Counted from the first letter of the stretch, positions 13,035-26,615 are shown. The stretch is DNA of 64,000 bases from Paragonimus westermani (GCA_008508345.1 QNGE01003254.1:16705-80704); one strand, 5' to 3'. The notes: generated by a model from the sequence alone, not told the origin. Translations and numbers: made by a program.

Positions 13035-13165
13035 AGTCGCAGCCGCCTCATGAAAGTGTGGCCGGAACTCAAATCCTAGTCGAAGCAGGGATAGACATCA
13101 TTAACTTTAGGTTTGAAACGCTTGCGAGCAGAGGGCTAGACGATGCTGCTATGACCAGTCTGTGA
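13035..13165 (+). repeat. SINE-like copy, family A (partial)
   Basis: CCGCCTCATGAAAGTGTGGC followed by CGGAACTCAAATCCTAGTCG matches the 5' part and B-box-like segment of family A. The 3' half is too diverged to align with confidence. Confidence 0.5.
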
Positions 13166-13431
13166 GGCCAAATGTTAGCGGCCACCTTCTTAAGAATGAC
13201 GGGGTGGAAATTCTAAATAACCTAAGTAGTGTTATTGTACAAATAGTACGTTATTGTTACTTTGCTGTTTATTAATATCAATGGCTGATTTCGCTTGTAA
13301 CCACTATCAAAATATTCATTCCATTCGAGCAGTAGTTCAACTATTTTGGTTGTACTTATTGTTGTCCGTAGAGATTACATTTACGACGTTCAATGCATCG
13401 CAAAGTAATCTGCGATGTACACTATTTTCAG

Positions 13432-13651
13432 TTTCCCAGTTCTCTAATCGCAGCCAAAGCTGGTTTAGCCAAATCCAGGCATATTCACATATCAGAGAAA
13501 CTGAAAGCAGAACAGGAAATGCTCCGAAAAACTGTAATAGTAGACGGTTTTTGTGAGAAATTAATGGAGATTCATAATGATTTGAACAAGAACAGTGTAC
13601 CCATCCAGACGGCCCAGAGGGAAGAAATATTTTCGCATTTACAATGCGAAA
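13432..13651 (+). CDS. Candidate internal exon, unknown protein
   Basis: A plus-strand frame is open from 13393 to the stop at 13657-13659. An acceptor-like ACTATTTTCAG ends at 13431 and a possible donor GTACTT starts at 13652. The peptide between them is hydrophilic and helix-prone: LIAAKAGLAKS near its start, then KLKAEQEMLRKTVIVDGFCE and KLMEIHNDLNKNSV. That composition is more like a real alpha-helical or coiled-coil segment than random frame translation. The donor is weak and no product is recognised. A chance frame or old retroelement piece is possible. If real, it would be one exon of a plus-strand gene with introns of many kilobases. Confidence 0.3.
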
Positions 13652-13659
13652 GTACTTGA

Positions 13660-14480
13660 AACAATGATTTTCCTCTAAAAGCCTTTATCTTAAAATCAAT
13701 GCAAAAGATAACATGTTATGATGCGTTAACATTCCAATTTTTCTCGTCAATTGCAAACGTAAGACACGCAGGTAATATATGACAGACAAATATAACTAAA
13801 TTATAGACACGCATACAATCAGACAATGTATGGTGTCCTGGACAGCAAGACTACTCTGTGGGTTGCTTCAAGTACGTTTGTGCTCATAGCGCCGGCCGGT
13901 AAGTTCTGATCACTAGAGGCCAATAACTTTTGGTTCTGATTGTGTAGCAGTATTTCGGATGATTTAAATGGGTCAGAATGGTGAGCTGTTACCGTGAAAT
14001 ATCTAACAATCGATGACGCGGGACTTTGAGAAACGGATTTATCGGTTCGACACTATTGTGTCATCAGCTGCTTTAAACAGTTTTGGATGTTCTGTCGATC
14101 GCTGATATGGCTGTCGGTCTGTTCTGCTCATGAAAACGTCATTACAACGGGATGTGAACTAGTAGACAACGTGTGACACATAATACTTAGAAAAATTAAG
14201 CTCATTATTGTGTATAACTGCTCCTTTAATGGTTTAAACTAGGTGCGACTGGGTGGCACCATATGCATGGGATAAAAAGACTTCGATTTGTGCATGAGGT
14301 CGTCTGCTGGATGACCCCTTCTAACTGCAGAAGTAGAAATATATCCTCATTTTGAGCAGTTCGAACTGGCTCACCGCACTTGTTTGCCATGCTATGAATC
14401 CATGTGAACTTTTCAAGATATCCACTTGCCTGTGAGGTTTATCTGGGTACCCCTTATTCCGTCAGCAGCTTATCAGGGAT
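13660..14480. other. Mostly featureless; possible Penelope 3'-end scrap
   Basis: No gene is seen. At 14049-14067 the minus strand reads CTGATGA fused to a perfect 5-bp hairpin (GACAC, loop AATA, GTGTC) followed by GAAC. This resembles the 3' terminal segment of Penelope-like elements. No RT or endonuclease sequence lies next to it. Confidence 0.35.
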
Positions 14481-14489
14481 GCAAATACG

Positions 14490-14640
14490 CCTGACCCTAT
14501 GAATTAGAGTTGTGGCCAAAGCCGGCTTGTATGTTACCGGGGCAAACCTGGAGAGATGTTTTGAGTTCGCGACCAATCAGAGTAATCGAAATGTTGACAC
14601 ACCACAGCGTGCCATTTTTCTGCGCTGATGCAGTTCAAGC
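14490..14640 (+). repeat. Diverged copy of an LTR-like segment
   Basis: GTTCGCGACCAATCAGAG, then TAATCGAAATGTTGACAC and CCACAGCGTGCC, align with TTTCGCGACCGAGAATGA, CAATCGAAATGCTTACAT and AACGCAGTAC in the 15.16-15.21 kb part of the 1-kb repeat. A third diverged match lies near 17.25-17.31 kb. Confidence 0.35.
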
Positions 14641-14886
14641 AGAAACAACCGTCAAACGGTAACATACGTAATGTAAATTCTCCCCTTCCCGGAACTTATG
14701 CAATCACGCAGTTGAAGTTTATTTGAACCACCAGAGAAGATGCTTTTAGTAACCACAAACTTTGTTCGCTTAAGAATCCTCTCCTCCACTCCATGTACTA
14801 ACAGACTAGCAGTTACATTGGTATGCATACTCTTGCAATAATTACTCACATACATCTTAAAACACCCGCAAACATGTACCACCCTT

Positions 14887-15929
14887 TATTTACTCGAATA
14901 CACACATCCCATGACACGGTCTCATCCATTCGAGCCAGTTCAATCATTCGATATACTGTCACAAAACAAACACCCGAAATCAACAACCATCACAGATACA
15001 GCGCCTACCCACACTTATTCGTCGACAATGTGTTTGTGAAGGGGATCGAGGCAACCCAGTTGTTAACTACGTTCATGGTTATGTGAATCTTGACACCATT
15101 GTATCATTGTCCAGTCACAGTTTGTCTGTAACCAGCTAATGCGGGTAGTCTGTTTGCTTGGCTTTCGCGACCGAGAATGACAATCGAAATGCTTACATAA
15201 CGCAGTACAACTCTTCATCCGTTTGTGATATAGTTAGTGGTGCCGAATGATGTGAAATTGGATTGGTCCCATTAAGTCACTCGCTCAATCGTCCTACCGG
15301 GTGAACCATACTGTCAACAAAATAGTGTCGACCGGAGTGAGACTATTTTCGTCTCTCCTACCAGTTGGACCACGCAGTGAGTATTCAGACATTCGCAGCC
15401 TATGTAAAAACCAATCTCACTCTTCCCCAAAGTCACGTAGAATTCGTTGTCAACCAACCGGTCGAAGCCGTTTCGATTTTGGCCAGTCAAAACTACATTG
15501 TCCTTATGACAGTCCGTTTGTCATGCAAGCTTATCCTATTGACACCGTCACCATTTTGACGGTGCTTGTGTTTGTTCCCGGACGCGCACATACGACGGTG
15601 AGACAAGACAGATAGTGACATCGTACGGATCCCGAATCAAGAACCGCTCAACATCCAAAAATCGTGTGCTAATCTTCCGACTGTTGAAGAATGTATTGAC
15701 TAGTGCTCGATGAACAGAGCTTAGCACATTTGCTCGGTTGCTTTGCTATCGGACAATCGAGTGCAGTTCGTGATCGATACTGATGCCGGGGTGTGCGAGA
15801 TCTAAGAGTATTTTGCGGTCGGCGACACTACGGAGTCTGGTGTGTCAGGCAATCAGTCTGATAAATAACCGTCGTGGATTGGAGTGAAATGCTGGACTTA
15901 TCGAATGAAATCCAGACTACAATAGAGAA
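14887..15929 (+). repeat. About 1.03-kb dispersed repeat, copy 1 (LTR-retroelement-like)
   Basis: From CATCCCATGACACGGTCTC to about CAGACTACAATAGAGAA this matches the reverse complement of 39311-40345 at high identity by eye; the 39-kb copy has an extra segment of about 16 bp near the start. At 15238 TGGTGCCGAATGATG looks like a retroelement primer-binding site. At 15776-15787 the frame FVIDTDAG resembles the aspartic-protease motif DTGA with Gly replaced by Asp. Between them, the frame holding TFAAYVKTNLTLPQSHVEF is open in both copies, and only one residue difference was noticed in the shared part. Together these suggest an internally deleted, non-autonomous LTR element or a gag-protease fragment. 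The LTR assignment is an inference; the repeat itself is directly visible. Confidence 0.8.
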
Positions 15930-18900
15930 GTTGGTGGCGAGGTATGGCGTGCGAACTAACTACAGGCTAGTACCATGCAATTCTTCTAGCTCATTTGTAT
16001 CGTACGTTGTTCAGTCTCAGTTGCAATGATGTTTACATTAGTGAAGGAGATCGGTAACCTTCATAGTAAATAACCGCTTATCCCTTGAAATATTGAAGCA
16101 AACGATGATGCACCATGGTCAGAATGGTGAACCAGCGGCTAGAAGTCCAAGTCGATCGCACCGTAAACACTTCGGTTAGTTTAGTGACCATAATGTAGCC
16201 TAACTGAAACACAAATTTACTGAATTCTAGTGTAGAATTGCTTAGCCGAAGCTGTCAACCAGCGCTTTGAGTACCTAAGTGAGTAGGACATCCTATCGAT
16301 TAGACGCGGCCTTGATTACTTAATACTTGGTGTATTTGTGGGCTTATCTGTTTGCAGCATGTGCCTACTCATCTAAATTTCATCCGAATATCCAACGGTT
16401 GCAACTGCTAAAAACAAATGAATTGTTAACGTAGGGCAACATACGTTATCTTTTCATTCCGGTGAAATGGTTCAAAGGGACACAATGTATCAAGTGCCCT
16501 ATTCGATAATCGGCTTGCTGACATTACCTCTGTATTGCAGACAGAAAGGATGACATAAAAAATGACTGGTAGACTGTTCCACCTACTTCAATAAATGCAT
16601 ACAATACTGGACGAATTGTCTATAAGAAAATGACTAATATTAATTATTCCGTGTTGAGTGCTCTTAGATGGACATGTTATGTTGTCAGCCCATTTTCTCA
16701 CACATGTACGGTTGATTTCACATTAAGTCTTGATCTTTCTCATTAGTGCAAAAATTGTGTGTTCGTTTGTTGGCTGACCTGATCACCTGCACTCCATCCT
16801 ATAAATTGAGTGTCATTCGGACGAAAGTTAAGGCAGTGAGCATGCCTTTAGTTGAAAGAACACTCACTAATGACCGTTGATTCAGGACACAACCCTTTGC
16901 GCTCATTCAGCTGTATCCACATAGGAGCACGAACAGATGAAGTCCCTTTTGAAGTTATACATCCGAAGTGGTGATAATGGACGTTCATATGGTTACAGTA
17001 CACACAAACAAAACCATGCTGAGGAAGGAAGTTCGGTTAGACGTTTCTTGTTCTTATGTGATTAGAAAGACAAACAAAAGTAGAGAGAAAAAAACACAGG
17101 AAATGACCTGTTTCAAACCCTCTATCGGTGCCTACTTCTATGAACTGCTGATCAGTCGAGTTCCGCTGTTTTTCTGCTTGGAGTATGCTTGTGGTAAAAG
17201 CAAACCGACTAATGGAATTCTGTGGCTGCAAATAAACGTAAGGTTAATGTGTAGGAAATGGCCAAAGGTAATTGGAATCGAAATCTTACCATAACGCAGT
17301 GTGACCATATGGTTCACCACTCCACACTACCTTAAGCTAGGTATTTGTTTCGATAATGTTCAGAGTTACTTACTCGGTGCTTTCGGTATTCGAAAGTTCT
17401 ACTCTGGTTAACACTTCCCGTTCATCTGCACTCTCTACTGGTTGTTCACAAAGACACGTATGTGACACACTTAAAACCGTGCGTCAGTAGTCCGGATCAA
17501 CATGGTCCAGCACAGATTGATGACTTGTCCGATGGACCATTTCATGTTTAGCCGACTCTGCGTTCAGTGGGTGGTTACGTGCTAGTTGGTTGCGTAAGTT
17601 ACTTGTCAAATCCTGCAGCATTTCGTTGTCAGTTCAGCTGTCTTGACATGTCTGTGAACAGCTTACTGACTTTTTCTATCAACATATTAATTAGCTTATC
17701 TCCCATTCCTTACAATGATGCTTTTCTCTGGGTGTCACCTTTTAAACTGTGCACAATTTTCTCGTGAGCTAGAACTCCATTGAATCACCCGAGTCAAATC
17801 AGTCACATTGACGTCTTCAAGCTCCATCATTTTCTGGTGAAACAATCATTGCCGATTTGGTCTCATTAACCGCGCGCAGTAGCGTTATTGTTATGGTCAA
17901 CGGTGAAAAACTTGTCATGATTTCATATGTCGGTACAGTTGTAGGGAATTCCACTGGATCATCTTAAACTGACATAGGGTCGTGCAAGAATGCCTTCAAT
18001 ACTTCTTAAATGGAAGAATACATTGAACATAATTTGAACTTTTTGTACTGAACAGTGTCTGGTGGTGTTAATGCTCGTTCGTCTTGAGAACAAAGACATT
18101 GTATAGTCTTTTGAAGTCTGTACTATTTATAACAGTCATTATTAAATCGAGCCCAGAAACATTTTCTACATGGTAACACTAACACAGTTGATCAGGCAAA
18201 TAAGTCTTGTTGCAGCCAATATTATGAACCATGCAATCATTCGTAAAGATAAGCAAAAACAACATAATGTCCGGGTATGAATTGTAATCGCTACACTCTC
18301 TGTGATCTGAATGGCAGTGATGACGTTGCTTACCTTACTGATGTCTAGGTATTTGTGTATGTACCGGCTTAAATGCAAATACTTTTTCAGCAACGGAGTT
18401 CAAATCTGAAACACACTCAGAGACCGAACTTCTGGTAACCCATCATTCATACTTAGTGTCAAGGGCATTGTGTACAATTAGGTGCCCTGAATCATTGTCT
18501 AAATCGAGTATTCTGCACATACGGGAACCAGAACGTCCACTAATATTCCGTTGGGAAGCTAAAGCTTATTGCTATATAAAACCAACATCAGGGGATTTCA
18601 AACTAAGCAAGCTGGTTCTTAAAACACTGTTCAAATAGCTTAGCTGGACTTTCGCCCAACGTCATACGAAGTGCACATATCTAATCCATGAAAAAATCCT
18701 CAGCAAAAGTGTTGGCATCCGAAGACTGTTATAGCACTTTTCAAAGTACTTACAAAGCTCTCAGCTGGTCCGTATGATTAAGAACGTCTGGGTGTAATCA
18801 GAAAATGCTGTTAACCCAACTCATTCAACTAAAATTCGATGGCATAACAACTGTTATCAGCATTCCATTGATAATCAACATCTCGCATTAATGTCCTTCG

Positions 18901-19485
18901 GAATACGGTAAGTACGGACTCAACACATGGTAAAGTTTTAACCTTATGCTTTGGCTAGCGCGAGTAGAAATGGAGCATGACTGAGATATACTATTTATCT
19001 TGAACTGGATTCCAGTAATCCTCCTGCACTCGCTGATAAACTTCATACGAAACCGGTAGTGGAAATCATTTGGATAGCTTGGGATGCCTTCTATGTATAC
19101 AACTAAAAGAGTGCCATGCCACTTCAGCGATATCGGCTTCACTATCTCTGTACCAGCATTTCAAATGCGTCAGTGACACCTGTTTTCTATTCCAAGATGA
19201 CTAAAATTTAAAAACCCCTAGTGACGAGTATAAAGCCAGGGAAGCTGGTATTCGCGATTGCGTTGCACGTTTCAGATGGAGCCGAAGTAAATGAATGGAA
19301 TTAGTTCATCTCTTTAGAGGTGAGATTTGCTCAACTTATTGGTACTGGTGACTATAAAAGATAATCTTGACTCTGTTTACAACAAGCATATCTAAAGCGG
19401 CGGTCAGCAGGTTGTAGGTACATGAACAATTGATGTTGAGTGTCATAAGAATCGGCTGATAGAGCGATTTTCTAACGTAACATTG
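15930..19485. other. No recognisable gene
   Basis: Apart from the LTR-like match at about 17250-17320 (GGAATCGAAATCTTACCA then TAACGCAGTGTGACC), nothing is identified. A 108-codon plus frame at 16968-17294 begins with a non-ATG codon and overlaps that match; no function is suggested. Confidence 0.5.
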
Positions 19486-19489
19486 AGGC

Positions 19490-20960
19490 TGCTAAGGAGT
19501 TAGTGAGCGATTGATTGCGGTCGCCACTAAATTATAATGCTTCATGATAAGACTTAACTGCAGAGCACGAACCGAACGGGCTTTTTTGCAAATGAGTTGC
19601 AGCTCACCAAACGGTGGACGCCTCTCTTTGGATGAGAGCATAAACACACTCTCTAGCACCAAGAAGCCTCGACATACACAAAACTTTATGTCCACCTTGA
19701 TACAGTACACCACCCGTGCTAGATGGAAACGTAGCCGTAGTCACAGTAGATGCAGGATAGGGAGAAAGTGATCGTAGGACAGCAACTCCGAGAAGAACCT
19801 TCACCAAAGGTTGCGATAGGAACTTGAGATCATCAGTATATATGAATTTATCCGAAAAGATAATCGGAAAACGGTTTTCCCTTTTATTAGAAGGTTGGGA
19901 TAAAACAGGAATAACATTGGAGCGAACCCATAAACAAACGTAACTCGTCAGCAGTCTTTGGTGTGGGAGCATCAGATATGAAAATTGCTTGGGATCAGGT
20001 GGAAACCCAGTGTCGTCAACCAAATACCTCACATAAAAATTCTGAAGTAAAAAAGCTCTTCTCAAGCATACTAAGCTCGATGGCTTTGGTAGAATCATGC
20101 AGGTTAATGCCATCTAGATAAACCGCAACAATTTCAAAATACGCAGTGACAGTGTTTATCACGTCTTGGAAGAGTACCGAAAAATACCTAATCGATTATG
20201 CGTGAAAATTACTTGGAAAGTCCAAATGGATCGTTTGCGACAGTCGACAAGCTAGACTGATTGTCACGGGGAATTTTCGACTTTGTATTTTTGATATGGA
20301 AGTCCAAAGTGTAACTCAACTCAACAAATCTGTATATAGTTACTCCATGTTTAAAGTGGCGCAACGGTCACCATCCCCTTGTGGTGTTCGACGGTCAGAC
20401 GTCAGAGGCAATAAAACTAGAATGTTTTTTATGAAGAATCCTACAGTATTCTCCATACAAATGATGCAGACTGTATAGTACGGACAGATTGGTGAGGTTT
20501 AGGTGGAACCACACTTAGCTTCATAAAAAAGGTGATACTTACTGACATTGTGTACCGCCGGAAGCTTTTGACCGTCTCGAAATCAGTTCGCAAAGTTTCT
20601 TATCCAAAGTTTCAACCAAGTATTCAGAATAAACCTCCAAAATGTCTATGAACTTGAGACCACCAATAGATGGGCCGGATTTATTAACAAAAATAGGCGG
20701 GTTTAACTAATGGGCTGTGCACCACAGAATAGCTTCCATGAATAATTTGTGCATGTCCAACAGCACCTTCAACGGAAACAACGAGGCAACAGAAGATTTA
20801 AGAGTCTTCATGTGATGAAACATAAAACAGACAACTACCCGTGTCAACAATAGTGGAATGTTCGAAATTTTGGTTGGTAGTCAGCGATTGTACCATGGGT
20901 TTTGCGGAACCGAAAGAATTGAAAAAAATCTACATCAACTACTCTGTCTCAGAGGGCATT
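19490..20960 (-). mobile_element. Decayed Ty3/gypsy pol: protease, RT and RNase H remnants
   Basis: In minus-strand order, TIVDTGSCLFYVS (codons around 20848-20834) matches the retropepsin active site D-T-G-S. Further down, VLFQDVINTVTAYFEIVAVY leads into YLDG at 20120-20109, which stands where RT motif C has YxDD, so the second catalytic Asp is lost. Next come RYLVDDTGFPPDPKQ (the conserved step before the thumb) and SNVIPVLSQPSNK. Last is the RNase H-like run GGVLYQGGHKV, SRLLGARECVYALIQREAST, close to the family's ALYQ...SRxLxxAExxYxxxxREAL. The long open part is 19604-20113 (169 codons); a shift continues it to 19492. At least two frameshifts and several stops separate the protease from the RT. 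A preceding zinc-knuckle gag is not convincing, and no LTRs or integrase were found. Inactive fragment. Confidence 0.75.
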
Positions 20961-20969
20961 GCTTTTTCA

Positions 20970-23900
20970 AATGTGTGGGATAAACACGCCTTTGAACTAC
21001 AGCAGACGAATTGTATGTGACGCATTTTACTGCATTAATGACATGTAATTGTGAAACAAGCAAGCAATCCCAAATTTTTGGCCACATCACTCACTTACTA
21101 AAACTGTGAGCAGAATTTTGATCAGAATGTATTGATTCGAGTGTTGCATTCCTTTGGTAAGTTACCAATCTCAACTCCCGTTGTTGTTAGTGGGTCGTCT
21201 CTCACCATTGTTCGCATTATGCATCACAGCTTTGACATCCTAAAAGTGTATGAAAAAGACTCGAGCTGATTGATTAGATGATTCATTTAGTAGTGCTAAA
21301 GATCAAAAGTACTGAACTCTGCAGTTGCTCAATTCCCTAGTCGAATTCATTGTTGGTTGCCGAAATGACAGTGAAAGTTGCACACTAAATGTGGTCTGCG
21401 ATTTTTAGATAATTAAGATAATGAATATGAAATATATTGGAATTCCTACGGTTCACGCAAGAACAAGCTGTTTTGATTAAATGAACATGATTTTTGGGCT
21501 ATTCTCTCAATCCCAAACGGTATGTGGGCATGTGTACACATGTGTAGATTTTCAATCATGTCAGACGAGGTTAGTGAAGGCGCCCTTGTGTTCGATCAGG
21601 CTGCTTTTTGCTGATAAGCCTATTTAATCGATCGATTCCTTTTCTTTTTTAGCTATTTCAGTCTTACGACATTGCGGCTTATTTGATTGGCCGGATTTCC
21701 CGGAAATTAAAGAGACTGTCGCAGAAATTAACGCATAATTCAGTCGGAACAACACCTGACTTATGATTTTTCATCGGGTGTGTGGTACAGTGGAAAATGT
21801 CGCAGCTGGTCGAAAACCATAATTATCACTGACTGAGGGAACCTGAGACTGTAACTACAGAATCCAGGTCTCGTTTCGTTCGACGTCAACCGAGGATCTT
21901 CGTGGTATCTTCATTTTTCGAGAGTGATCTGCACAATGCCTGTATGCAACTCATTTACACCAAATACGAAAACCAAACTCGTGTTAGTTCGCTGAGCAAC
22001 TACAGATGTTTCCAAAAGCTTCTAAAGGATGGAAAACTGTGTGGCAGAATAAAAACTGATGAACCAACGGCTTAAGTGTTGATCTCGCCGCTTGAAGATT
22101 ATCTGAATGGCAGCTGAAATGTGAAATATCTTCAGCTAACTGAACCTTATGTGAATTTAAGAACGAAGAAGCACTGATACGAGATCCGGACAACCGACTG
22201 AGTATTCTGTTATTGGCTTATTCACTCGGGTATTCGGCTTATCAATGTGACAGGCCCGTTCAGTCAATAGCTTTTCTTGACTAGCTTGATAGACTTTTCA
22301 CAGTCATGAAGTATCGGTAAACAGGATTCGCGAAATATCAGTACTGGGAGCATAATGGGAGACAGAGTGAACTCATTGTAATTTGAAACGATTGATGGCC
22401 TAAGCTTACTACACAGCTAATGTCCACAACGTGGACCGAATTCAATTAGCCAGAAGTTGATAACAGTTGGTAATAACGGAAATGGATAAGCGATCAACTG
22501 GAAAACAGATATTTTTCTGGTTGCCACAGGCTTTTGAACTGAGATCACTTCATTATTGAGCATACTGGAAAAACGGGTGATCTGCTCAGATTTTTCGATG
22601 CTTATTGCGAAAAGTGAACACTCAGTGCATTAGCGAATACATACTAATTAGTTCTAATTGGCTGGCAAACGGAATGTACATCGTCTGTGGAATTACATCG
22701 TGAAAAGTTGGCAAGTGTTTAGGAGTATCGGCTGCGACTTTTGTTCTGGATGTTGTGTACCTGTCGTCTCAAAACTGTGCAAACCGATAGGAAAAATCAT
22801 TCCAATTCAAAGGGCTCACACAGCAAACAGGCCTCTCAGCCGAGTCATGTTGAAGAACCATCTCAACGCACTACTGTAACCCTGGCCAGACTAGCCAATC
22901 GGGGGTGCAAGTGCATTTCGGGTCAAGTCCCTTGGCACTGTCGCCTCAGTGTTTTAGCCATCCCGGCCCAAGCTCGATAACAGCTGATGGTTGTGAGACG
23001 TTTCGCAATCGTTTTAGTTTATGAAAGGCAACGTTGGCTGGGAACCTGTGTGCACGGAGAAGTGCAAATTAACGCCTCCTCAGCGGGCGGTGCTATCAAG
23101 ATAAGTTTTGCACGAGACGATGGATACTAAAACGGCACACACGAATGGTACAGATCTACAGACTATTGAGATTGATCGGAAACCAACAGTTCTTTCATAA
23201 GGCCTGAGGGAAGTCATGTTGTGTTCTTAGGTTTACCGCACTGGTTATTGTTATGCAACACCTGGGAAAGTAGTGGTTATGCAGACATTATTAACAAGCA
23301 TTTCGCACTTTATCAAACAACATTAACCCCTACAACGGCCTAAGCTAAACTGCTTGTGAAAGTCAGGGAGATGATCAATATTTTAAAACAAACATCTAAA
23401 ATACGCGTTTGGTGTTATGGCGGCCGGCTTCCATTACTCAAAAATCTGAAATAACGGCTTCATATTCATAAGAGATGTTTGGGAATGTACCTACTGACAT
23501 TCAACTATCTGAGATACAGTAAACGTATCTAAATGCACTGAGGGGCTTTCTTCTTGGGGGGCTTGTTTGTCTGATAGTAGGTCTCTGAAAAACAACCTGT
23601 ATCAGAAAGGCTCTGTTAGCACCTGACTCAGTTCATCTTGCCTACCATCAGCAGGCATCTTCTAACTTTTTATCACCCCGTAATTCCTTCTCTCCAAAAG
23701 CCCGGTGAGCCTGGTAATGTTGTCTACTACCACATCTTGCACAGTTTGTGCAACGTCATAACAAGGACCGAATGAAAATGGAGGATATTCTAAGATGTTT
23801 AATCGTATTTTCTCTTGGCAAACTACGTTATTCCGTCTTTTTCCAGCCTTCATTATGCAATAATATATTCGATAAGGAATGTTTACACTGCCTGTGGAGT

Positions 23901-26615
23901 GGTTTTAAAAATACTGTCAAACTGGATGACGCAATTTCAGTGCCGTGTTGCCCATCTTGATAAAGTGGGCACCTTCAACTCAGGTACGTCCACACACACA
24001 GGAAAATCTATGCAAATATCACATTACGAAATCCTATAGTTTTACGAGTTTACAATTTAAAAGTTAACTATCCACCTTCTCAAAACAGCTTTCTGTCCTA
24101 CCAACTAAGCGGTTGTGCCCAACATCTAGTTTAACGATCACTTCACCCAACTGCTGATGGAAAAGAACCATACTGACTTTTAGTTCTACGGGATCCTTCT
24201 CGTTGTGAAAATATAGAATAAGCTCTACTGGTTATTTTGCAGAGCCAATAGTCAAAGTCTGCTTTCATGACTTTTCGTTAACGGTGGTCCCTTAAGTTTT
24301 TGATCAGATGACTCAAATTTATGGTAGCTGGTGTGCACTCACAAGATTGCTTGCAAGCTTTTTGATAACCCATTTGCACCATAATCAAACACGTTGTCAT
24401 ACTTGTAACATCCTTTTGAATACTGGCTTAGAGAGCCTTTTGAGACGAAGACATGCAAAAGGTGGCTTGGAAAACAAAAACGAGGCAGAATACAGCAAGT
24501 TTTTCCAATGATGCGTATTCGTGAGCAATAAAATACGGTTCGGCTTCCACGATCAAGTGAACTGTCATTCATGCGGTGACAGGATATTGACTTTTATTCT
24601 TAACTAGTGAAGACGTAAAAAACTTTTAACTCTCTTTTGCGATCAAGCCTTTCCCGGCAGAAGGGAAATCAAACAGTATGATGATAAAATGACCCATTTC
24701 TAGTCATGAAATTAACTGACACATAAAGGTAGCCTAGGAAATCGTTGCCGAATATAAGGTAGAGAAAAAACTTGCGGAAGCTTTGAAAGAACAGCAAATA
24801 ACAACCTGAACGATGTAAAGGAAATGTCAGCCGGCCAAAGAGTGGTAGATAAAAGGAAATATGTTTGACCAGATAAAAATGTTGGCATGGTATTTTTTTT
24901 TACAACAATCAACATCACGTAGGGCGGTTGAAAAGTTCGTGGTTTTTTTACCGTCCACGCAAGCTAGCAGACATCTGGGAGAATTTACTGAATTGCCCTG
25001 ACCGGTCACTAGCCAGACTTTGGATTAACAAAACCAGTGTAATAACCAGTTACACAAAAGCTGAACTCTTCAACATGAAACCATAAATAACTTCGAAAAA
25101 GTACAACCATATTCCACTCGTACGGCTGTCCGTCACGCTTACTCGCACGGTTGGAGTTCAACGTCAAAGGTAGCAGGGGTAAACCTATTCAAACATGCAC
25201 TTAATTCAGTTTGCTTATCGGTCAAACAGAGAGAAGGCGGAAGCCGCATGGGAAAACGATCACGAAGCGAATTATGTGCAGTGATGAGGTGAACGGCAGG
25301 GCTTCTTATGGGCCTCCCCTAGGTGGTCGAAACACAGTTAACACTGGAGTTCATTGGATTACCTCTTTCGTCAATCAATGTGGCCAGAACATCACGTTTT
25401 CTTTGGTAATACAAAATGTGTTGCTCAAACAGATGAAAGCATTGTATGTGATGCTTCCCTACACTGAACACGGAAAATAATGTTACCCCACAGCCGTATT
25501 TAGTAGACTGCAAAAATCAAACTAATCAGTTTAAGCTCAAAACTCTGGTGTATGGCGAATATGTGCGGTGTGACTAGAACAAACGCAAGCGGCAATTTGA
25601 ACATTTCATAGAATGCATTCAAGGAATACGAATCGAGTTTGTCAGTTGTAAGAAACGAACTTGCCGGTCACACGGCCAAAGAAATGGGACTGTTCAGAAG
25701 ATGTAGAACAAATTTGCCAGTATGAATGAACGTTACGTCAAAATTGTAGAACGAAATGACGGTTTAATTTCTTCTTCTCTGGGCAATGACATCACGATGC
25801 GACGCTACACTTGCAAGACAGCCAACTTTCATCCATTTTCATCAGTTGACATCGTATTTAATCATTTTGTGACAACCCCTTATTCGCATTGGTAGCTGTC
25901 ATTTTTCACTCTCTCATGCATAAGCCCGGTTCAGTCTATAAAAACTGCAAAATTTGGCCAATTTATGTTTAGTGTTTGGAGACTAAATCTTGCTGTTAAC
26001 CAACAACTATAATATTTCACTGGTGAGCCCTTGAGAAATACATATTATTCAATATAACGGCAACCCCTAAAAGATGAAGTGAAACTTGATATTATAAGTA
26101 TGGAATAGAAACGGTTATCCCACGGAACGATATTATAGAACGAAAATGACCCATAACCTGACATGAGTTGACCCAGCCTACTGAAAGGTAGCAAATACTG
26201 CCATTGTATGTCAGAATAAAGAATAGTCACACAGTTGACAGCGTGTTACGGCAGCCCTTCTAACTTCTATTCACGGTGCTCCGAGACAACGATGCTAACT
26301 ATTGCATCAGCTAAATCACATTATGCACAACCGTATCGTCGTGTCTGGATGCCTAGCAAAACACACTCACGCGTCAGTAATAATCAGAGTGTTAAATCAC
26401 CTTGGAGAGACACAGTACGTGCTGTTAAGCTTTGGCGATGAAACTGTGACCAACACTAGTGAAGCGAACTCGTATAAATCGTTCAACTTGCTAAACAGTG
26501 TTTCGATTACAGGTAGCCTGACAGGAAAATTAATCGATATCTGTTGAGCTCACTTACACACCTTACTCTCAAACGACTGTGGTTAAACATTTTTATGTAC
26601 AAAAGTGACGTCTTC
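20970..26615. other. No recognisable gene
   Basis: Long featureless stretch. A slightly GC-richer segment at 22.7-23.1 kb keeps two plus frames open (to 22879 and 22980), one of them Ser/Gln/Thr-rich like the tail of a retroelement polyprotein, but nothing firm aligns. A run of nine T lies near 24892. Plus frames at 25211-25480 and 26302-26547 look protein-like in composition but have no recognised family or splice support. Confidence 0.5.

Noticed and set aside
13950..16130. Shared TGGTCAGAATGGTGA at 13.97 and 16.12 kb as a repeat
   Set aside because: The match is 15 bases with no flanking similarity; a few such matches are expected by chance in a window this size.
20970..21120. Zinc-knuckle gag upstream of the gypsy protease
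   Set aside because: Cys and His residues do not fit the CCHC spacing even allowing frameshifts.
22658..22980. GC-richer region with Ser/Gln-rich frame as a gypsy polyprotein tail
   Set aside because: Resemblance is compositional only; no integrase or conserved C-terminal motif was found.
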